NCBI GenBank assembly: GCA_018817865.1
Contig: JAHITG010000535.1
Span: forward strand, 1-8,758
Direction of reading: 5' to 3'
Length of the DNA: 8,758 bases
Source of the DNA: Spirochaetota bacterium
GTDB lineage: Bacteria; Spirochaetota; JAHITG01
Shown here: positions 1 to 5,028 of the stretch, piece by piece
Position numbering within the stretch: position 1 is the first letter of the stretch
How the letters are laid out: every line of letters begins with the position of its first letter
Translations under genes and position numbers: made by a program
The notes under the pieces: model-generated
The model's database searches: none
What the model saw: only the letters and a program-made list of their open reading frames with translations
Told to the model about the DNA's origin: nothing

Positions 1-118
1 ACAACTCTTTCTCTATTACATCCCGTCCGCTTTCGCTCTGGTCGAATCACTGCCATCCATGGCAGATTCGACACCCGGCGCATCCTGCGCCTCGCCGATT
101 GAGCCACCGGGGATCTAA
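1..118. repeat. Hairpin-rich tandem repeat, copy A (left edge at window border)
   Basis: First of three related units in a GC-rich tandem array. Positions 1-118 match 138-255 almost base for base at an offset of 137. Two hairpins are visible. The first is 41-72, with outer arms GTCGAATC / GATTCGAC, a two-base bulge, inner arms TGCCA / TGGCA and a TCCA loop. The second is 77-91, GGCGCA-TCC-TGCGCC. Read on the minus strand the loops become UGGA and AGGAU. The unit ends in CGATTGAGCCACCGGGG. Short reading frames across the array run through repeats and have no protein character, so 1-558 is judged non-coding. The unit starts at base 1, so the array probably continues to the left. Confidence 0.9.
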
Positions 119-137
119 ATATTTTATAATACCTTCT

Positions 138-255
138 ACAACTCTTTCTCTATTACATCCCGTCCGCTTTCGCTCTGGTCGAATCACTGCCATCCATGGC
201 AGATTCGACACCCGGCGCATCCTGCGCCTCGCCGATTGAGCCACCGGGGATCTAA
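138..255. repeat. Hairpin-rich tandem repeat, copy B
   Basis: Near-identical to copy A at an offset of 137 bp, with the same hairpins at 178-209 and 214-228 and the same conserved ends. The connector between copies A and B (119-137) is AT-rich and differs from the one after copy B. The high identity suggests recent duplication or active homogenisation. No transposase or target-site duplication is visible in the window. Confidence 0.9.
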
Positions 256-281
256 AATATTCTATATAATAACTACCAATA

Positions 282-439
282 CCTTTTCTTTTTCACATCC
301 CGTCCGCTTTCGCTCTGGTCGAATCTCTGCCATCAAACTGAAATTTGTAAATCCTCAACAGTTTGATGTCAGGCCTATCCGGCATCCTGCCGGGCCTGCC
401 CCTCGCACGTCCTGTGCGAGGCGATTGAGCCACCGGGGA
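282..439. repeat. Hairpin-rich tandem repeat, copy C (divergent core)
   Basis: Keeps the left anchor of copies A and B (CATCCCGTCCGC, from 296) through GGTCGAATC, and the right anchor CGATTGAGCCACCGGGG (422-438), but the middle is different and about 49 bp longer. The core holds three new hairpins. One is 327-372, with arms CATCAAACTG / CAGTTTGATG extended by CTG / CAG across a mismatch. The second is 379-393, CCGGCA-TCC-TGCCGG. The third is 401-421, CCTCGCAC-GTCCT-GTGCGAGG, 8 bp and perfect. On the minus strand the last two have AGGAU and AGGAC loops. The exact left boundary is uncertain because only AATACCTT-like sequence is shared there. Confidence 0.8.
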
Positions 440-458
440 ATTAGCTATAAACTCTTAA

Positions 459-534
459 AAAAGAGTGATATATATTTAATACTTTTATTTTAATTGTCAA
501 TTTTTTTTTGTCATAATAAAAGAGTTGATATATA
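459..534 (+). repeat. AAAAGAGT(T)GATATATA direct repeat pair
   Basis: AAAAGAGTGATATATA (459-474) recurs as AAAAGAGTTGATATATA (518-534) with one inserted T. The second copy runs into the -10 box of the glucanase promoter. The first copy also forms the right arm of a small hairpin, ACTCTT-AAAA-AAGAGT (451-466). The pair could be a regulator site or only AT-rich coincidence, since the sequence is low in complexity. Confidence 0.4.
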
Positions 535-536
535 AT
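508..536 (+). promoter_or_regulatory. Sigma-70-type promoter for the GH16-porV pair
   Basis: TTGTCA (508-513, five of six matches to TTGACA) is followed after exactly 17 bp by a perfect TATAAT (531-536). Transcription would start near 543, giving a leader of about 16 nt before the ATG at 559. That leader (AATTCAATTATATTAAAAA) has no Shine-Dalgarno sequence, so initiation probably relies on an unstructured A/U-rich leader. Confidence 0.7.
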
Positions 537-558
537 AAAAATTCAATTATATTAAAAA

Positions 559-1731
559 ATGTCATCCAAATTACGTATTTTATGCATACTCGTTCTTTTT
601 TTGTCCGGTTCCTTTCTCCCGGCAAGACTATGGAGTGAAAGCGTAACAACTGAAATCCTGATCTGGTCGGATGAATTTAACGGGTCAAGCATAAATTCAA
701 ATTACTGGACATTTGACCTGGGGTCCCAGTTCAATGATACGGGAAACTGGTCTCTGGAATATTTTACCAACCTGCCGGCAAATGTCTTTTTATCCAACCA
801 GTGCCTTGTACTCCGTGCTGTAAAAGAGACGAACGGTACAACCAATTTTAACTCAGCCCAGGTAACAACCAGAGAAAAATTCTATTTCAAATACGGCAGG
901 ATCGAAGCCCGCATGAAACTGCCATATGGGTACGGCATGTGGCCGGGATTCTGCATGTACGGCACGAACCTTTACAGTACGGGCTGGCCTGATTGCGGGG
1001 AAATAGATGTGATGGAGATGCGCGGAGGGGATGATGGAAACAGCAACCGGACCATCATGGGAACGGTTCATTTCGGGACGGATATGGGTACCTGGCAATA
1101 TGAAAGCCGTTCTATTACTCTTCCGGGCACTAATGATTTCAGTGACGATTTCCATGTCTTCGGGGTCGTATGGGATCCCCAAAAGATCGTCTTTCAGCTG
1201 GACAATGTGAGCTATTATACGAACAATACGACCTCTCACCCGTTAAAATTCATGTTCCGTAATATGCCCTTCTTTTTCTATTTCAACATCAAGATCGGCG
1301 GACTCTTCTTCGGTGCTCCTGCACCGGCAAAAGATCAGATCACGGCCTTGTTTCCCCAGACCATGATGATAGACTGGGTCAGGGTATATCAGACCGTAAC
1401 AGAGGAGATCCCGGAACCGCCTGAACCCCCTGAAACCCTTTCCGGACTGGATTCCCTCATTGCCGGCCCAAACCCCTTTAATCCATCAATCGGCCGGGGA
1501 AATGAATCCCGGGGGATCATTTTTAATAATGTACCCCCGGATGCAACCATCAATATCTATACGGCAAGAGGAAATTTAGTAAGGATATTACAAGGATCTG
1601 ATAACACCATTAAAGTAACCTGGGATGTAAAAAATGAGAACGGAAAAGAGTGTGCAAGCGGTATATATATCTGCACTATTAAAGATACCAAAGGCCATAA
1701 TAAAACGATTAAATTAATAGTGATCAGGTAA
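559..1731 (+). CDS. Secreted GH16 endo-beta-1,3-glucanase (laminarinase-like) with C-terminal sorting-type domain
   Basis: A secreted glycoside hydrolase family 16 enzyme, likely cleaving beta-1,3- or mixed-linkage glucans outside the cell. Residues 1 to about 26 form a Sec signal peptide with a hydrophobic core (LCILVLFLSGSFL). The GH16 domain spans about 33-279, opening with SDEFNG and closing with DWVRVYQ. The catalytic motif is E148-I-D150-V-M-E153, the ExDxxE form typical of laminarinases rather than the ExDxE form of lichenases; E148 is the expected nucleophile and E153 the acid/base. A Pro/Glu-rich linker (282-292) leads to a C-terminal domain (about 298-390). That domain has PNPFNP at 304-309, a WDVKNENGKECASGIYICTI segment and a Lys-rich KLIVIR end, as in FlgD-like Ig or type IX secretion sorting domains. 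The start is set by the signal peptide and promoter; there is no Shine-Dalgarno. Substrate is inferred from the motif alone. Confidence 0.88.
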   Translation: MSSKLRILCILVLFLSGSFLPARLWSESVTTEILIWSDEFNGSSINSNYWTFDLGSQFNDTGNWSLEYFTNLPANVFLSNQCLVLRAVKETNGTTNFNSAQVTTREKFYFKYGRIEARMKLPYGYGMWPGFCMYGTNLYSTGWPDCGEIDVMEMRGGDDGNSNRTIMGTVHFGTDMGTWQYESRSITLPGTNDFSDDFHVFGVVWDPQKIVFQLDNVSYYTNNTTSHPLKFMFRNMPFFFYFNIKIGGLFFGAPAPAKDQITALFPQTMMIDWVRVYQTVTEEIPEPPEPPETLSGLDSLIAGPNPFNPSIGRGNESRGIIFNNVPPDATINIYTARGNLVRILQGSDNTIKVTWDVKNENGKECASGIYICTIKDTKGHNKTIKLIVIR

Positions 1732-1744
1732 AGGCATTTCTATC

Positions 1745-2833
1745 ATGATAATAAAATTAATTATTTTTTTTATTTTTTTATTCTTTGCACAATCCGGCTA
1801 TAGCGCAGAGGATACGGGAACTCGCACAGCTGAATTTCTAAAGATACCTCCTTCTGTAAGGGGAGCAGGTACGGGAAATGCATTTGTTTCAGTACCCGGC
1901 GGAATTGATTCGATCCCCTATAATCCCTCCGGGCTCTGTGCCGTGAAATATATTGAAGGTTCAATATTCTATTCACCGTATCTGGCAGATACAAGTCTTG
2001 TATCATTATCAGGAGCGATGAATTTAGGCGATGCAGGAGTCATTGGATTAAATATAACTGACCTGAATTACGGAGCGATCCCCGAGACCCTGGAAAATAG
2101 TAGCGGAGATATTATTGCCACCGGCAAAAATAGTGAGCCGAGTGACCTGCTCCTGTCAGGAACATACAGTAAAAGACTGGCCATAGAAGGGTTACATCTC
2201 GGTATGAACTTAAAATATATTACGCTTGGATCAGACAATGTCCGGGGCAACGGAGTAGCTCTCGATGCAGGCTGCATTTTTAAAAAAGGGGCCAGTCCCT
2301 GGGGCGTGGGCATTGCAATAAACAATATAGGGACCAAAATAAAATTTGCACAGCTTGAATATTCCATACCCCTGATACTGAGAATAGGGGGCCACTATAA
2401 TTATGAGATCGCCGGAGAGCACACTTTATCAGTTCTGCTGGACCTTGAAGATGAAAAAACAGAGGGAATAAATCTAAATACGGGCATGGAATACTCCTTT
2501 CACAGATCTCTTTTTATCCGCGGAGGATACCAGACAGGAAGGGACCCGGGCGGATATCACCTGGGAGGCGGATTAAAACATAAGATCATGCGGTTTGATT
2601 ACGGGTTTGAGTCATATGGGGACCTGGGTACGGTACACCAAATACAGGTTTCGATAATTCTATCTCCTGCTGGGCCTGATAAAACAGAAAAGGAAGGCCC
2701 GAAAAAAAACCCACCTATGACAGAGCCTGAAGCGACAGATGATCCGTCAAAAGAAAAAAAAGAGCAGAAAAAGGCTGATGAAGAAGATGAAAATTCAGCT
2801 ATAGATTATGATATAGATTCAATTATAAAATAG
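1745..2833 (+). CDS. PorV/PorQ-like (UPF0164) outer-membrane beta-barrel protein
   Basis: An outer-membrane protein of the PorV/UPF0164 type. In type IX systems PorV shuttles cargo with C-terminal sorting domains from the translocon to the attachment complex. Residues 1 to about 21 are a signal peptide (MIIKLIIFFIFLFFAQSGYSA). The mature start GTRTAEFLKIPPSVRGAGTG and the following YNPSGL match the family's usual opening (GxxxAxFLKI..GARxxGMGGA..., NPAGL). Residues up to about 305 alternate as beta-strands with Gly/aromatic-rich segments. The last 56 residues (307-362) are instead a Lys/Glu/Pro-rich, low-complexity tail without a barrel-type end, which is unusual. It lies 13 bp after the glucanase and is probably co-transcribed with it. 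The Shine-Dalgarno is weak (AAGG about 10 nt upstream). Family assignment is fairly firm; a role in exporting the neighbouring enzyme is inferred. Confidence 0.8.
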   Translation: MIIKLIIFFIFLFFAQSGYSAEDTGTRTAEFLKIPPSVRGAGTGNAFVSVPGGIDSIPYNPSGLCAVKYIEGSIFYSPYLADTSLVSLSGAMNLGDAGVIGLNITDLNYGAIPETLENSSGDIIATGKNSEPSDLLLSGTYSKRLAIEGLHLGMNLKYITLGSDNVRGNGVALDAGCIFKKGASPWGVGIAINNIGTKIKFAQLEYSIPLILRIGGHYNYEIAGEHTLSVLLDLEDEKTEGINLNTGMEYSFHRSLFIRGGYQTGRDPGGYHLGGGLKHKIMRFDYGFESYGDLGTVHQIQVSIILSPAGPDKTEKEGPKKNPPMTEPEATDDPSKEKKEQKKADEEDENSAIDYDIDSIIK

Positions 2834-2835
2834 AA

Positions 2836-2875
2836 GCTGCCCCAAACTTTTAACTTTCAAGGGCTGCCCCCAAAC
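2836..2875. repeat. Short GCTGCCCC(C)AAAC direct repeat
   Basis: GCTGCCCCAAAC (2836-2847) recurs as GCTGCCCCCAAAC (2863-2875) just after the porV-like gene. A related TGGGGCAG core occurs at 6243-6250 before argG. It may be the remnant of a dispersed repeat. No terminator-like hairpin with a T-run follows it. Confidence 0.35.
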
Positions 2876-2910
2876 ATTATACGTTCTAATGCCTTGAACC
2901 CATAAAAAAC

Positions 2911-2938
2911 TTGACACGGAAATTGAAATGCTTATTAT
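2911..2938 (+). promoter_or_regulatory. Sigma-70-type promoter for the transketolase operon
   Basis: A perfect TTGACA (2911-2916) is followed after 16 bp by TATTAT (2933-2938, five of six matches to TATAAT). Transcription would start near 2945. The leader contains GAGG (2953-2956), a Shine-Dalgarno 7 nt before the ATG at 2964. It separates expression of this operon from the glucanase-porV pair. Confidence 0.65.
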
Positions 2939-2963
2939 TTCAGGACATATCTGAGGTATATTA

Positions 2964-3779
2964 ATGAAAATTTCAAACGATAAACTGAAAGAGATCGCAA
3001 AAGAACTCAGGAAAAAGATCTTAACAATGCTTATGGGAGCCAAATCAGGCCATCCCGGGGGGTCATTATCAGGTGTTGAGATCATTCTCACCCTTTTTTA
3101 TAAATTTATTGAAAGAACAAAGGAGAATGCTGACAAACCGGACAGGCATTTCTTTATTCTCTCAAAAGGCCATGGAGTCCCTACCCTCTATGCTGTCTTA
3201 AGCTCCCTCGGATTGATAGAAGAGGATGAACTCTATACATTAAGAAAACTGGGAAGCAGGATCCAGGGTCATCCGGACAGAGTTGTCATGCCGTATGTGG
3301 AGGCATCCACCGGCTCTCTGGGGCAGGGATTATCCACAGCCCAAGGAGTGGCAATGGCACAGAAACTGAATAAATATCCTTCCTATACCTACTGTCTGAT
3401 CGGTGACGGTGAGACGGAAGAAGGACAGATATGGGAAGTTTTCCTGAGCGCTCCCAAATTCAAACTGGACAACCTGATCGTTTTTCTGGATTATAATAAA
3501 GCTCAGATAGACGGACTGGTAAAAGATGTCATGGACCTGGAGCCGTTAAAAGACAAGCTGACAGCATTTAAATGGCATGTCCAGGAGATAGACGGGCATG
3601 ATATAGACGCTATTGAAAAAGCCGTTAAAAAGGCTCAAGATACAAAAGGAAAACCTTCGATCATTATTGCACATACACTCAAAGGAAAAGGCTGTTTTAT
3701 GGAAAAAGATCTTGTAAAATGGCATGGTGTAGCCCCAACCGAAAAAGAGTGTGCACAGGCTATCGAAGAGTTAGCATAA
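2964..3779 (+). CDS. Transketolase, N-terminal (thiamine diphosphate-binding) subunit
   Basis: The N-terminal half of a split transketolase. In the non-oxidative pentose phosphate pathway the enzyme moves two-carbon units between sugar phosphates. The 271 residues cover only the TPP/Mg2+-binding PP domain, the usual size for split archaeal-type subunits; whole enzymes are about 620-680 residues. Visible motifs are SGHPGGS (H30), SKGHG (H70), GHP (H103) and TGSLGQGLS (117-125). The metal/TPP motif is GDG (147-149) with the partner N178 in DYNKAQIDG, and KWHGVAPT (H254) lies near the end. The C-terminal subunit with the Pyr domain, which normally follows directly, is absent: the next gene is a lipoprotein. 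The start is supported by GAGG at 7 nt spacing. Deoxyxylulose-phosphate synthase is unlikely given the motif spacing and length. Confidence 0.9.
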   Translation: MKISNDKLKEIAKELRKKILTMLMGAKSGHPGGSLSGVEIILTLFYKFIERTKENADKPDRHFFILSKGHGVPTLYAVLSSLGLIEEDELYTLRKLGSRIQGHPDRVVMPYVEASTGSLGQGLSTAQGVAMAQKLNKYPSYTYCLIGDGETEEGQIWEVFLSAPKFKLDNLIVFLDYNKAQIDGLVKDVMDLEPLKDKLTAFKWHVQEIDGHDIDAIEKAVKKAQDTKGKPSIIIAHTLKGKGCFMEKDLVKWHGVAPTEKECAQAIEELA

Positions 3780-3801
3780 TTATTTTTATTATCATATTAA
3801 A

Positions 3802-4203
3802 ATGTCAAAATTAATCATATCAATTTTGATCACACTCCTGTTATTTTCAGGCTGTAAGGGCAAGAAAGAAAAGATCGAAATCGAATCAATAAAAGGATCA
3901 GGCCAGACCAATCTCACTGATCCGACACTCTATTCGGATACGAAAATCAATCCGAAGCTTTTCTTTCAGATCACACTGGAGATCAATACGATCACGGCAA
4001 AATACCTGCAGATGCAGTCAGAAGATCCAAAGATCATTGAATTAAACATGGAAAAGAGAGAAAAAGAGATTCAAAACATATATGAAAAATACAGTATTAC
4101 AGAAAAAGAATACCAGCAGTTCGGACAGATGCATTACAGGGAGCTGGAGAAGTTTCTGGAGGAAAATCCGGAAGTCGATGAAAAACTGACACATAGCCGA
4201 TGA
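3802..4203 (+). CDS. Small lipoprotein of unknown function
   Basis: Not recognised as any named family. The 133-residue product starts with a short Lys plus hydrophobic stretch (MSKLIISILITLLLFSGC), a lipoprotein signal peptide with C18 as lipidated residue; F at -3 is a relaxed lipobox position. After a Lys/Glu-rich spacer, residues from about 50 look mostly alpha-helical and highly charged (EKREKEIQNIYEKYSITEKE), possibly with coiled-coil character. It lies 22 bp after the transketolase gene and 67 bp before the protease gene on the same strand, so the three are probably co-transcribed. No Shine-Dalgarno precedes the ATG; the upstream bases are AT-only apart from one C. It might be a periplasmic membrane-anchored helical protein, but no function can be assigned. 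Confidence 0.75.
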   Translation: MSKLIISILITLLLFSGCKGKKEKIEIESIKGSGQTNLTDPTLYSDTKINPKLFFQITLEINTITAKYLQMQSEDPKIIELNMEKREKEIQNIYEKYSITEKEYQQFGQMHYRELEKFLEENPEVDEKLTHSR

Positions 4204-4270
4204 TATTCTTCATAAAAAACTTTACAACCATTAAACCATTAAAATTAAAATACTGGAGCAGATAACAGAA

Positions 4271-4960
4271 ATGATAGATCAAATTTTACAAAAATCACCT
4301 TTAATCTTAAGTAAGATTCTTGGTTTTATTATCTTCTATACTCCCGTTCTTATTGCAGTCATCTGCCATGAGATCGGTCATGCATACGCAGCTTATCTGC
4401 TCGGTGATGATACAGCTAAAAAGGCCGGGCGCTTCAGTATTAATCCTTTAAAACATATCGATCTGTTCGGCACCATCATTCTCCCCATTCTGCTCTATTA
4501 TACAGTGGGATTCCCTCTTGTCATGTTCAAACCCGTACCTGTCGACCATTCCAAACTGCACAATCCTGAAAAAGACAGCATAAAAGTCGCCCTGGCAGGG
4601 CCCGGTGCCAATTTACTTCTTGTCATCTTAAGTGTTACCATGATACGAGTCTTCGGTTTAATGGAAGGGATCCATCATACCTTTTTTTACAAATTCTTTA
4701 TACAGAAGATCGGGTTTCTCTTCATTCTCTTCAATCTGATCATTATGACCTTTAATCTTCTTCCCATCCCCCCCCTGGACGGCTCATGGGTGATAAGGGG
4801 AATGTTATCCGTGAAATACAAATTTTATTTTCAGAAATATTATACTTACTTTGTCCTGGGCTTTCTTATACTGATCTTAACACGGACGATACATTATATC
4901 CTCATGCCTATCTGGAATTTCTTTGTGAAGCTTACGGGAATATTAACAGGATTTTCTTAA
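4271..4960 (+). CDS. Site-2-type membrane metalloprotease (peptidase M50)
   Basis: A short intramembrane zinc protease of the M50/S2P family, which cuts substrates within the inner membrane, often regulatory proteins. Zinc ligands and catalytic Glu are seen in H33-E34-I-G-H37, within the first membrane segment (about 15-40). The third ligand is D170 in NLLPIPPLDG (162-171), the family's second signature. LAGPGANLLL (108-117) is the conserved glycine-rich membrane segment. About five hydrophobic segments are visible. There is no PDZ domain, as in the compact YwhC/Rip3-like clade rather than RseP. The likely Shine-Dalgarno GGAG (4255-4258) is 12 nt from the ATG, longer than ideal. An eight-C run (4768-4775) lies within the codons of the second active-site motif. 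Its substrate is not evident from the neighbours. Confidence 0.88.
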   Translation: MIDQILQKSPLILSKILGFIIFYTPVLIAVICHEIGHAYAAYLLGDDTAKKAGRFSINPLKHIDLFGTIILPILLYYTVGFPLVMFKPVPVDHSKLHNPEKDSIKVALAGPGANLLLVILSVTMIRVFGLMEGIHHTFFYKFFIQKIGFLFILFNLIIMTFNLLPIPPLDGSWVIRGMLSVKYKFYFQKYYTYFVLGFLILILTRTIHYILMPIWNFFVKLTGILTGFS

Positions 4961-4965
4961 AATCC
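4949..4965 (+). terminator. Possible weak hairpin at the end of the M50 gene
   Basis: GGATTTT-CTT-AAAATCC forms a 7 bp stem with a 3-base loop and contains the stop codon of the protease gene. The stem is AT-rich and no clear T-run follows, so it may be only a weak terminator or RNA 3'-end stabiliser. Confidence 0.3.
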
Positions 4966-5001
4966 AACAGGACCTACACTTAAGAAGAAGATAGCTATTC
5001 C

Positions 5002-5019
5002 CGCAGGCTAAAGCCTGCG
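5002..5019. terminator. GC-rich hairpin between convergent genes
   Basis: CGCAGGC-TAAA-GCCTGCG is a perfect 7 bp stem with a 4-base loop, placed between the convergent M50 and argG genes. On the plus strand a T-rich stretch follows only about 15-20 bases later; on the minus strand there is no U-run. It may block transcription in both directions, or may be a dispersed REP-like palindrome, since near-identical CGCAGGCTAAAGCCTGCG elements are, from memory, common between genes in many genomes. Confidence 0.5.
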
Positions 5020-5028
5020 ACTACCTTA

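Noticed and set aside
1..440. CRISPR array
   Set aside because: Units are about 137 bp with near-identical interiors, not short repeats with unique spacers, and no cas genes are nearby.
47..493. Short open frames of 65 and 85 codons across the repeat array
   Set aside because: They run through the tandem repeats on opposite strands, repeat their own sequence with the unit, have no ribosome site and no protein-like composition.
1..558. Insertion sequence or transposon remnant
   Set aside because: No transposase fragment, terminal inverted repeats or target duplications were found around the repeat units.
853..1239. Minus-strand frame of 128 codons inside the glucanase gene
   Set aside because: Fully antisense to a gene with clear GH16 catalytic motifs; no ribosome site or family resemblance.
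2834..2963. Riboswitch (for example TPP) before the transketolase gene
   Set aside because: A TPP-binding enzyme made this worth checking, but no CUGAGA-type thi-box core is present and the promoter lies too close to the start to leave room for an aptamer.
4786..4983. 65-codon frame overlapping the end of the M50 gene
   Set aside because: Out of frame within a well-supported gene; only of interest as the frame reached if the C8 run gained a base.
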